NCBI GenBank assembly: GCA_019310865.1 | Contig: JAFDDL010000110.1 | Span: forward strand, 1 to 9,334 | From: Deltaproteobacteria bacterium | GTDB lineage: Bacteria; Desulfobacterota; Desulfobacteria; Desulfobacterales; JAFDDL01 | Length of the DNA stretch: 9,334 nt | Direction: 5' to 3' | Shown here: piece by piece, positions 1 through 6,002 of the stretch | How positions within the stretch are numbered: position 1 is the first letter of the stretch | Layout: the number at the start of each line of letters is the position of its first letter | Translations under genes and position numbers: made by a program | Notes under the pieces: generated by a model | Seen by the model: the letters and a program-made list of their open reading frames with translations, nothing else | What the model was told of the DNA's origin: nothing | Database searches by the model: none

Positions 1-1104
1 ATCGCGCTCCAATGCCCGTACATCCGGTGACTCATCCCAGTTTGTCAACTGCAAAAGTATCCGGGTGGTCATGGACGCATCCCGGTTTACCACAGCGTCC
101 ATCAACTCCACAAAGCGCTCTCTTGTATCCCGGTCCACCATGCCAACCATACCAAAATCAAGAAGGCATATCACGTGGTCAGGCAGGACAAACAGGTTAC
201 CCGGGTGCGGATCGGCATGGAAAAATCCGTGAACAAACACCTGTCTCAGGATCAGATCGGCACCCCGGGCGGTAATTATTTTTTTATCAAGCCCGGCGGC
301 ATCCAACTGCTCTATGTGGGAAATTTTTATGCCCGACACAAACTCCATTGTGAGCACTTGCCGGGTGGAATAATCCGAATAGACCTTCGGCACATAAGTG
401 GTCGAATCCTCAGCAAACAGCAGTGAAAAGCGACGCATGTTGGCAGACTCGATGCCGTAGTCCATTTCCTTTTCAATGGTCCTGGCAAATTCCTCAACGA
501 TATTTATCGGCCGGAGCAATGCCATTTCAGCAACATGACGTTCCATGAGCGTGGCCAGATGGAGCATAATTTCCAGGTCCACCTCCACAACCTTTTCGAT
601 TCCCGGTCGCTGGACTTTGATGGCCACCGCTTCCCCTGTCAAAAGACGTCCTTTGTGCACCTGACCGATGGATGCCGATGCGATGGGCTGCGCATCGAAT
701 TGAGAAAACAAGTCGTCAATGGGATTTTGAAGTTCGGACTCGATAATGGATCGGATTTCTTCAAAAGGGTGTGGCGGAACCTCGTCCTGAAGTTTGGAAA
801 GCTCCGCAATGAATTCCGCCGGAATCAGATCGGGTCGGGTGGACAGAATCTGACCCAGCTTGACATACGTGGGGCCCAATTCCTCAATGGCCATTCGAAG
901 GCGCTGGGCACGGGTGAGTTTCTCGACACGATCACGGCGTTTTCGTGATATCATCTGCATCCCGATTTCCAGGTATGCATCGATGCTGAGCCGTTCAATT
1001 AAATCCCCGAACCCGAATTTGAAGAACACGGATAAAATTTGTCGATATCGGTTTAGATGTCGATAGGTCCGTCCGATGACACCGATTTGTCTGATGCTGA
1101 GCAT
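1..1104 (-). CDS. AarF/UbiB (ABC1/ADCK) family atypical kinase, C-terminus missing (off left edge)
   Basis: The frame is open from ATG 1104 to the left edge, giving the first 368 residues. The start is preceded on the minus strand by a strong GGAGG about 4 nt away. Visible family motifs, in order: the UbiB-specific KxGQ (VKLGQ, about 81-85), the alanine-loop region IASASIGQVH (141-150), which in this family replaces the glycine-rich loop of ordinary kinases, AIKVQRPG with the conserved Lys163, EKEMDY (211-216), the HGFFHADPHPGN catalytic loop (292-303) and metal-binding DFG (316-318). UbiB/Coq8 proteins are ATPases that support quinone biosynthesis or lipid handling at the inner membrane. Full-length members have about 500-560 residues, often with a C-terminal membrane hairpin, which would lie outside the window. 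Menaquinone users also carry paralogues, so the symbol ubiB is not assigned. The family call is firm; the substrate is unknown. Confidence 0.95.
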   Translation of the reverse strand, partial: MLSIRQIGVIGRTYRHLNRYRQILSVFFKFGFGDLIERLSIDAYLEIGMQMISRKRRDRVEKLTRAQRLRMAIEELGPTYVKLGQILSTRPDLIPAEFIAELSKLQDEVPPHPFEEIRSIIESELQNPIDDLFSQFDAQPIASASIGQVHKGRLLTGEAVAIKVQRPGIEKVVEVDLEIMLHLATLMERHVAEMALLRPINIVEEFARTIEKEMDYGIESANMRRFSLLFAEDSTTYVPKVYSDYSTRQVLTMEFVSGIKISHIEQLDAAGLDKKIITARGADLILRQVFVHGFFHADPHPGNLFVLPDHVICLLDFGMVGMVDRDTRERFVELMDAVVNRDASMTTRILLQLTNWDESPDVRALERD

Positions 1105-1135
1105 GTTCCTCCGCAGGAATAGTCTATTTAAAACC

Positions 1136-1165
1136 ACGTTACCTGCAGCCACACAATGCTGTCAA
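1136..1165 (-). promoter_or_regulatory. Weak candidate sigma-70 promoter for the UbiB-type kinase gene
   Basis: On the minus strand a perfect -35 hexamer TTGACA (1165-1160) is followed after 18 nt by TAACGT (1141-1136), which matches the -10 consensus at only 3 of 6 positions. It lies about 30 nt upstream of the kinase start codon. The -35 is convincing; the -10 is poor. Confidence 0.28.
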
Positions 1166-1243
1166 TGAAAATAACATGCCATCTATACGATTTTACCAAT
1201 AGATTTCATTAGGATAGGCTTCTCATACAGCCAATACCCACCG

Positions 1244-1257
1244 CGGCCGATCGGCCG
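1244..1257. promoter_or_regulatory. 14-bp perfect palindrome in the divergent kinase/cooC control region
   Basis: CGGCCGATCGGCCG reads identically on both strands. It sits 18 nt upstream of the -35 box of the candidate cooC promoter and about 140 nt upstream of the kinase start. It could be a dimeric repressor or activator site. No known regulator motif is recognised, and a GC-rich palindrome of this length can also arise by chance. Confidence 0.35.
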
Positions 1258-1274
1258 GAACAACGAAATGGGCC

Positions 1275-1304
1275 TTGACGCCAAGATCATGCTGCCCATA
1301 TTAT
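1275..1304 (+). promoter_or_regulatory. Probable sigma-70 promoter of the CooC-type gene
   Basis: TTGACG (1275-1280, 5 of 6 to consensus) and TATTAT (1299-1304, 5 of 6) are separated by 18 nt. Transcription would start near 1311 and leave a leader of about 90 nt before ATG 1403. This promoter overlaps an upstream in-frame ATG at 1268, which therefore could not be the translation start of this transcript. Confidence 0.55.
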
Positions 1305-1402
1305 ATGTGCCTTTAGCGATATTTAACCCCGAGCAGCGGCGGCGACATGCAGGCCGGGAAAGGCAACCGTATGATAGCCGTAACGAAAGGATTCGAATAA
1401 AA

Positions 1403-2152
1403 ATGCCATATTCAATCGCACTTGCCGGTAAAGGCGGAACCGGAAAAACAACGTTGGCCGGACTTCTGATCAAATACTTGATTTCCAAGGAAAAATCACC
1501 GGTTCTGGCAGTGGATGCCGACAGCAACGCAAATTTAAATGAAGTGCTGGGCATACCGCTTACCGATACCCTGGGCCAAGCCCGTGAAGAGATGAAAAAA
1601 GGTAAAGTCCCGTCGGGAATGACAAAGGATGTGTTTATGTCCATGCGCTTGGAACAAGCCATTGCCGAGGCCGATGGCTTTGATCTGGTGGTGATGGGGC
1701 AACCGGAAGGCGCGGGTTGTTATTGCGCCGCCAATTCTCTTTTGGTCAGATTTCTCGACCGCTTGACCGGTAACTACCCGTACCTGGTCATGGACAACGA
1801 GGCGGGTATGGAGCACATCAGTCGTTTGACAACCCGAAATATTGATGTGCTTCTGCTGGTTTCCGACACGTCACGTCGCAGCATTCAGGCGGCCTGCCGC
1901 ATTGATAAACTCGCGCGGGATCTCAATATCGGTGTCAGCGAAAGCTACCTGGTGGTTAACCAAACCAAAAACGGTGTGTCACAGGTGGCTTTAGACCTCA
2001 TCGCAGCAGAGGGCATCACCCTGGCCGGCACCATTCCGGAAGATGAAACCATTTACGATTACGATTTGGCCGGCCGGCCAACCATCGAGATGCCCGATAA
2101 TGCCGCGTCAATACAAGCCGCCTTCGATATTTTCGATAAAATCATTCGTTGA
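1403..2152 (+). CDS. cooC: CooC/AcsF-type P-loop ATPase, nickel maturation factor for CO dehydrogenase/acetyl-CoA synthase
   Basis: A 249-residue cytoplasmic MinD/ParA-like ATPase, the usual CooC length. The deviant Walker A GKGGTGKTT (residues 9-17) has the signature Lys10. Switch residues Asp38 and Asp40 lie in VDADSNANL, and GQPEGAGCYC (99-108) contains the Cys106-x-Cys108 pair that in CooC dimers binds nickel or zinc at the subunit interface. A further family motif is MDNEAGMEHISR (130-141). In this family ATP hydrolysis drives nickel insertion into the C-cluster of CO dehydrogenase or the A-cluster of acetyl-CoA synthase. The frame extends up to ATG 1268, but start 1403 puts the P-loop at the N-terminus as in the family, has GAAAGGA upstream (11 nt spacing) and lies downstream of the promoter. 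No CODH/ACS subunit is in the window, so which enzyme it serves is not settled. Confidence 0.9.
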   Translation: MPYSIALAGKGGTGKTTLAGLLIKYLISKEKSPVLAVDADSNANLNEVLGIPLTDTLGQAREEMKKGKVPSGMTKDVFMSMRLEQAIAEADGFDLVVMGQPEGAGCYCAANSLLVRFLDRLTGNYPYLVMDNEAGMEHISRLTTRNIDVLLLVSDTSRRSIQAACRIDKLARDLNIGVSESYLVVNQTKNGVSQVALDLIAAEGITLAGTIPEDETIYDYDLAGRPTIEMPDNAASIQAAFDIFDKIIR

Positions 2153-2156
2153 AAAT

Positions 2157-2600
2157 TTATAGGTTTTGTTCTTTAATCTGCTTCTTGATGCTGTTTTGAA
2201 TCGTTTGTTTAGAATTATCAAACAGCCGTATGAACGTCTCCTGAAGGGAAATGATGGTTTCTTTTTTTTTGATGGTCTGACCGAATGTGTCGACTTTTTG
2301 AGAAAGCAACTTATTTTCGGCATTCATTTTTTCGACTTTTTGGGAAAGCAACTTGTTTTCGGTATTCATTTTCTCGATTTTTTGCCGCAGTTGATTTTGA
2401 CCCTTGCGGCATTGGCTTGTTTCTTTTTTCAATTTCTGAATCGAAAGGCGAAGCGCTTCCATCTGCTTTTCACCATCCGCAATCTGTTGCCGGGCAAGTT
2501 GATGTTCACTGCTAACGGCACTCAGTTGGGATTTGGAAACACAACCCGATAATGACACCAACACCATACCGATACTCCACAAAATAAGCCTGCAGTGCAT
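2157..2600 (-). CDS. Small coiled-coil lipoprotein, function unknown
   Basis: Predicted 147 residues. The N-terminus has a short basic start, a hydrophobic stretch (about 5-17) and the lipobox LSGC (17-20), so cleavage before Cys20 and lipidation are expected. The mature protein is almost entirely charged heptad-like coiled coil (about 25-140), with two near-identical 14-residue blocks KxEKMNxENKLLSQ at 74-87 and 88-101. No enzymatic motif is visible. A strong purine-rich Shine-Dalgarno (AGGGGGGAT) precedes ATG 2600. Ser16 and Ser18 near the lipidated cysteine and a Val at +2 do not give a clear sorting signal. The general shape resembles periplasmic or outer-membrane Lpp- or YgdR-like structural lipoproteins, but no homology is claimed. 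Its stop codon is 4 nt from that of the convergent cooC-type gene. An overlapping plus-strand frame was discarded because it lacks these features. Confidence 0.8.
   Translation of the reverse strand: MHCRLILWSIGMVLVSLSGCVSKSQLSAVSSEHQLARQQIADGEKQMEALRLSIQKLKKETSQCRKGQNQLRQKIEKMNTENKLLSQKVEKMNAENKLLSQKVDTFGQTIKKKETIISLQETFIRLFDNSKQTIQNSIKKQIKEQNL
2298..2381 (-). repeat. Two tandem 42-nt repeats inside the lipoprotein gene
   Basis: Copies 2340-2381 and 2298-2339 match at 37 of 42 positions, and all five differences are transitions. Each encodes 14 residues, exactly two coiled-coil heptads, so duplication keeps both the reading frame and the heptad register. A third partial copy (KVD) follows. 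The similarity suggests a fairly recent duplication. Confidence 0.9.
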
Positions 2601-2699
2601 GCCGATCCCCCCTGCATAATCGATTTGAATCCAGCTACCCCCAAGTTGCGTAAAGCGGTTAAAATTTCCGCCTTCCTTGAACTCGAAAAAATTATCCTA

Positions 2700-2728
2700 T
2701 TTATAGATAGACACTATTTATGCTTGAA
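2700..2728 (-). promoter_or_regulatory. Candidate sigma-70 promoter of the lipoprotein gene
   Basis: On the minus strand TTCAAG (2728-2723, 3 of 6 to -35) is followed after 17 nt by TATAAA (2705-2700, 5 of 6 to -10). The leader to ATG 2600 would be about 90 nt. The good -10 and ideal spacing support it; the weak -35 would fit an activated or low-level promoter. Confidence 0.4.
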
Positions 2729-2755
2729 CCAACCTGCAAGGACATGCTAATTGGA

Positions 2756-2771
2756 TAGAAATCAATTTCTA
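2756..2771. promoter_or_regulatory. Operator-like inverted repeat, 7-bp arms with 2-nt spacer
   Basis: TAGAAAT-CA-ATTTCTA is perfectly symmetric. It lies between the two divergent candidate promoters, which suits a site for a dimeric regulator controlling the lipoprotein gene, the HD-GYP operon or both. The spacer is too short for a good RNA hairpin, so a DNA-level site is more likely. The binding protein is unknown. Confidence 0.45.
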
Positions 2772-2821
2772 GGGATTGCGGTGAGATACACGATTCCGAA
2801 ATCCCATTTAACGTCAGGTGG

Positions 2822-2852
2822 TTGTGTTGCGAACATAGATCATTCGGATAAT
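2822..2852 (+). promoter_or_regulatory. Weak candidate promoter of the HD-GYP operon
   Basis: GATAAT (2847-2852, 5 of 6 to -10) lies 19 nt after TTGTGT (2822-2827, 3 of 6 to -35); the alternative -35 TTGCGA at 2827 gives only a 14-nt spacer. Transcription would start near 2859, about 60 nt before ATG 2919. Confidence 0.3.
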
Positions 2853-2918
2853 ATTAGCAACTATTTAACACCATGCCGAACGCGAAATGAATGCCCGTAA
2901 AATTTGGGAATGCCTCTC

Positions 2919-4331
2919 ATGAATGATTTTTCCCCTTCCAGCGCATCTAATTCCCCAAAACATGCCCGATCCCAACCCAAAACGGATCTTTTCCATGCCC
3001 ATGGGCCCCCGGACCAAAGCCGGAAGGTTTCTCTTAAAGCATCTATCCGAAAACAGTTGCTGGTTCGGATTTGCGTTGCCGGTGCTCTCGTCTCCGTGGC
3101 ACTAGCCGCTATTGTGTTTTTTCTTGAAATCCGCAGATTGGGTCTGGTTGTCAATAATCGAGCCAATGAAATGGCGCTTCGCTTTAATGATGAGATTCGG
3201 CCTGTCTTAGATGACGCTTCATCGACCGAGCAATCGGCGCTGCGCAATAAATTAAAGATGCTTTTAATTGCAGGGAAGCTCAACCTGGGAATGGGTCAGG
3301 TGGTTTGTGCCGGGATCTACGATCTTAACGGAAACGAAATCGTCATGGAAAAGGATCTGGATTGCGAGTATATAGATGTCATTGATGCATTTATGAAATC
3401 ATCGGAATACCGCCTTCCAAAAGCTTCAAAGAAAGTCTACAAGTTCAGACGGATCAATGGGATACCCCATATACAGCTCAGCTATCCACTGACAAACAGC
3501 CAAGGCGAGGAGGTGGCCGTCATTGAAGGGGTTTTTGCAATATCCTCCAAAACCACCGATGAAGTTGTGGGACGAATTATGAGAACAGCACTTGAGGCCA
3601 TCGGTATCGTGGTCTTAACAACCCTGATTTTGTATCCCATCATCATCACACTCATTGGGCGGCTATCGAAGTTGACAGATAACCTTCTTGAAGCCAACAT
3701 TGAAACCTTACAGGCTCTTGGAAGCGCTATTGCCAAGCGAGACAGCGATACGGATATTCATAATTATCGCGTCACGCTCTACTCAGTAACTTTGGCCGAA
3801 ACGTTGCGATTGAAACGACGATTGATTCGAGGACTGATCAAGGGCGCTTTTTTGCATGACATTGGGAAAATCGGTATCAGCGACCAAATTCTGTTAAAGC
3901 CGGGCAAGCTTACCTTTGAAGAGTGCGAGGTCATGAAGGGCCATGTCAACCATGGCATCGACATTGTCGGGCGCTCGGAATGGCTGAAAGATGCAACAGA
4001 TGTGGTGGGTTATCATCACGAAAAATTTGCAGGCGGCGGTTATCCACATGGGCTTAGCGGTGAAAAAATCCCGCTCAATGCCAGAATTTTTGCCATTGCA
4101 GATGTGTTTGATGCACTGACTTCCAGCCGGCCCTACAAGACGTCCATGCCTTTCGAGGAGGCAATGGAGATACTATCAGAAGGACGTGGAAATCATTTTG
4201 ATCCGTCCCTGCTTGACACCTTCAACACCATTGCAAAATCAGTGTATGAGGCAAGTGCCAATCGTCCTGAACAAGAATTGCGTGAAGAGCTGGAGTCCAT
4301 TACACGACAATATTTTTCCAAAGAGCTATAG
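2919..4331 (+). CDS. Membrane-bound HD-GYP domain protein, probable cyclic-di-GMP phosphodiesterase
   Basis: Predicted 470 residues. After a polar cytoplasmic tail (1-45) comes transmembrane helix 1 (about 47-69), a periplasmic sensor of about 150 residues, transmembrane helix 2 (about 224-247) and a C-terminal HD-GYP domain (about 262-450). The catalytic signature is complete: HDIGKIGI (His313-Asp314), GHVNHG (341-346), HHE (366-368), GGGYPHGL (372-379) and IADVFDALTS (393-402). HD-GYP enzymes hydrolyse c-di-GMP to pGpG or GMP using a metal centre. The sensor contains GIYDLNGNEIV, resembling the last strands of a Cache/PAS-like fold, and two cysteines, Cys130 and Cys149. No receiver or HAMP domain is evident. 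ATG 2919 was chosen because GGGA lies 9 nt upstream; ATG 2910 and TTG 2904 are in frame but lack a ribosome site. It appears to be the first gene of the operon, 9 nt before the next. Confidence 0.9.
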   Translation: MNDFSPSSASNSPKHARSQPKTDLFHAHGPPDQSRKVSLKASIRKQLLVRICVAGALVSVALAAIVFFLEIRRLGLVVNNRANEMALRFNDEIRPVLDDASSTEQSALRNKLKMLLIAGKLNLGMGQVVCAGIYDLNGNEIVMEKDLDCEYIDVIDAFMKSSEYRLPKASKKVYKFRRINGIPHIQLSYPLTNSQGEEVAVIEGVFAISSKTTDEVVGRIMRTALEAIGIVVLTTLILYPIIITLIGRLSKLTDNLLEANIETLQALGSAIAKRDSDTDIHNYRVTLYSVTLAETLRLKRRLIRGLIKGAFLHDIGKIGISDQILLKPGKLTFEECEVMKGHVNHGIDIVGRSEWLKDATDVVGYHHEKFAGGGYPHGLSGEKIPLNARIFAIADVFDALTSSRPYKTSMPFEEAMEILSEGRGNHFDPSLLDTFNTIAKSVYEASANRPEQELREELESITRQYFSKEL

Positions 4332-4340
4332 CATTCAAGC

Positions 4341-5237
4341 GTGGCTGATATGACGTCGGAAACGCAACTACGGGAAAATCCCTATACGGATCTTTTCATC
4401 TATTATCTGCAGGGTCGAGCCAACCATTGGGCTGTGAATTCCTTTACGGACTTTCTCGGAAATTGGGAGGAAGACGGGTATACATTTCTTTTTTTCTCGT
4501 CACCGGCAAAAAAACAGATTTCCGATCTGTTGACCCGGCAGCCCCACCTGACGCTTCTGGACAACTATCAGATGACCTACGACGACTGGCAGGGCGGACA
4601 GCTTCAACCCATGCAAATCGGCCGATTTCACATTGTGCCCCCCTGGCTTGCCGAAGCGACCCCGATGAAAAGTATCGATCCCAAGCAACGCATCCTGATG
4701 GACCCCGGTGTTGTTTTCGGAAACGGCAACCATCCCACCACCCGGCATTGTATTGAAGCGATAGAGCTGGCCTTTTCGCACCATCGAATCGATACGGCCC
4801 TTGATTTGGGCACCGGAACCGGATTGCTGGCTATCGTGGCAGCGCGCTTGGGCTGCCAAAATTGTCTTGCCTTGGATTTGAACCATCTTGCCGCCCGAAC
4901 CGCACAAAACAACGTGGCCATCAATGGATGTGACCATCAAGTGCTGGTGGTGCAAGGTCGAGCTGAAGCTTTTATCGATTCGCGCGCAGACCTGCTCATC
5001 GCCAATATCCATTATGATGTCATGCGGCAACTGGTTCGCACCCGTGGGTTTTTTGAAAAGCAACTTTTCATACTGTCCGGACTGCTGCGAAGCGAAGTGC
5101 TTGATATTCAGCGGATCCTGGCCTCCTGCCCGGTGAAAATTTTGAAAAAATGGGAACAGGACACCACCTGGTATACGCTTTTGGGTGAGTCCGCTTCACA
5201 CAATCCGGCCTATCGATTCAATCAGGAGGTGTCATGA
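4341..5237 (+). CDS. prmA: PrmA-like SAM-dependent methyltransferase (ribosomal protein L11 methyltransferase family)
   Basis: A 298-residue class I methyltransferase, close to the 293 residues of E. coli PrmA. The family-specific loop DPGVVFGNGNHPTT (121-134) corresponds to the PrmA DPGxAFGTGxHPTT motif. The SAM-binding motif I is LDLGTGTGLLAI (154-165), followed by the acidic strand end ALDLN (177-181) and the ANIHYDVM post-motif (221-228), where PrmA usually has ANILxxxL. IGRFHIVPPW (93-102) is also PrmA-like. PrmA trimethylates lysines and the N-terminus of L11. The N-terminal 90 residues, which position L11, are hard to align by eye, so a different protein substrate is possible. The start is uncertain: GTG 4341 or ATG 4350, neither with a clear ribosome site, suggesting coupling to the upstream gene that stops 9 nt before. 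The stop overlaps the next start as ATGA. Confidence 0.82.
   Translation: MADMTSETQLRENPYTDLFIYYLQGRANHWAVNSFTDFLGNWEEDGYTFLFFSSPAKKQISDLLTRQPHLTLLDNYQMTYDDWQGGQLQPMQIGRFHIVPPWLAEATPMKSIDPKQRILMDPGVVFGNGNHPTTRHCIEAIELAFSHHRIDTALDLGTGTGLLAIVAARLGCQNCLALDLNHLAARTAQNNVAINGCDHQVLVVQGRAEAFIDSRADLLIANIHYDVMRQLVRTRGFFEKQLFILSGLLRSEVLDIQRILASCPVKILKKWEQDTTWYTLLGESASHNPAYRFNQEVS
5224..5230 (+). promoter_or_regulatory. Strong ribosome binding site inside prmA for the Sir2 gene
   Basis: AGGAGGT sits within the last codons of the methyltransferase gene, 3 nt before ATG 5234. This is the strongest Shine-Dalgarno in the operon and fixes the Sir2 start at the ATGA overlap. It allows both coupled and independent initiation. 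Confidence 0.8.
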
Positions 5238-5992
5238 ATACAGGCACAAAGCAATCCATGAACCGCGCAGCCAAGACCCTGGTCGCCGCCGGTCAAACAG
5301 TGGCCCTTACCGGCGCCGGTATATCCGTGGAAAGCGGCATTCCACCGTTTCGCGGCAAGGGCGGCGTTTGGGAAAAATTCGACCCCATGGAATACGCCTA
5401 TATCGACAGCTTTCTGAAAAACCCGGAAAAGGTCTGGCGTGTGTTGCTCTCCGAGCTGTTTAAAACCCTGAAAGCCGCCCAACCGAACAAGGCTCACAAG
5501 GGGCTTGCAGCGCTTGAATCCATGGGAAAGTTGCAATCGATCATTACCCAAAATGTGGATGGACTCCACCAGCAGGCCGGCAGCGGTGATGTTCTCGAAT
5601 TTCACGGGACCTTTGCCCGTTATTACTGCATGGATTGTGGTCAACAAGCCGGGCTGGGCGATCTCGATTTAACCTGCATGCCCCCGCGATGCCGGTGCGA
5701 CGGGGTAATTCGACCGGACTGTGTCTTTTTCGGAGAACCGATACCACCTGATTTGCTTCTGCGATCCGAGCAGCTGGCAGCCCAGTGCGATGTAATGCTG
5801 GTCGTGGGCACATCGGCATCCGTCACGCCGGCATCCGATCTACCGGTCCAGGCAAAGGCAGCCGGCGCCACCATCATAGAGGTGAATGCCCAGGAAACAC
5901 CGTTGACAAATTGGATCAGCGATATCTTCCTGAAAGGAAAAGCAACCGAGATGATTCATCGCCTGGCAACCGAAACTACCGATTTGATGTGA
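5234..5992 (+). CDS. Sir2-family NAD-dependent protein deacylase (sirtuin)
   Basis: A 252-residue single-domain bacterial sirtuin. The Rossmann NAD-binding motif is GAGIS (27-31) followed by GIPPFRG (35-41). TQNVDGLH (105-112) and the catalytic His124 in EFHG complete the active site. The structural zinc is held by Cys132 and Cys135 (CMDC) and Cys153 and Cys155 (CRC). Further family motifs are GVIRPDCVFFGE (157-168) and GTSASVTPAS (192-201). Sirtuins remove acyl groups from lysine, making nicotinamide and O-acyl-ADP-ribose. The Y-x-x-R pair that marks SIRT5-like desuccinylases is not evident after the GxWE segment, so a plain deacetylase is more likely, though acyl preference cannot be read safely. 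In an acetyl-CoA-pathway context, deacetylation of metabolic enzymes such as acetyl-CoA synthetase is a plausible role (inference). It overlaps prmA by 4 nt and precedes the ASKHA gene by 10 nt. Confidence 0.93.
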   Translation: MNTGTKQSMNRAAKTLVAAGQTVALTGAGISVESGIPPFRGKGGVWEKFDPMEYAYIDSFLKNPEKVWRVLLSELFKTLKAAQPNKAHKGLAALESMGKLQSIITQNVDGLHQQAGSGDVLEFHGTFARYYCMDCGQQAGLGDLDLTCMPPRCRCDGVIRPDCVFFGEPIPPDLLLRSEQLAAQCDVMLVVGTSASVTPASDLPVQAKAAGATIIEVNAQETPLTNWISDIFLKGKATEMIHRLATETTDLM

Positions 5993-6002
5993 AAGCATTT
6001 AC

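Larger units (their letters stand above)
2601..2918. other. 318-nt divergent intergenic control region (lipoprotein / HD-GYP operon)
   Basis: No convincing gene is present. The stretch is AT-rich compared with the flanking genes. It holds candidate promoters facing both ways and a 16-nt inverted repeat, listed separately. It also holds an imperfect 14-nt palindrome CTATTTATAGATAG (2697-2710, 12 of 14 symmetric) overlapping the proposed lipoprotein -10 box, and a direct repeat CTATTTAT at 2697-2704 and 2714-2721. No stable terminator hairpin or riboswitch was recognised. Confidence 0.6.

Noticed and set aside
535..948. Open plus-strand frame of 137 codons
   Set aside because: It lies opposite the UbiB-type kinase, whose minus-strand motifs are unmistakable; the plus product has no recognisable domain.
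1268..1402. 45-residue N-terminal extension of the CooC-type protein from ATG 1268
   Set aside because: It would place the P-loop far from the N-terminus, overlaps a good promoter, and has no family counterpart; ATG 1403 is better supported.
2166..2552. 128-codon plus-strand frame antisense to the lipoprotein
   Set aside because: Phe/Leu-rich product is the reverse complement of Lys/Gln-rich coiled coil; the minus strand has a lipobox and a strong ribosome site.
2904..2918. TTG 2904 and ATG 2910 as starts of the HD-GYP gene
   Set aside because: Neither has a Shine-Dalgarno sequence; ATG 2919 has GGGA at 9 nt. The choice affects only 3-5 residues and is not certain.
4500..5063. 187-codon minus-strand frame antisense to the PrmA-like gene
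   Set aside because: Shadow of the methyltransferase gene; no domain, and the plus strand shows clear SAM-binding motifs and operon spacing.
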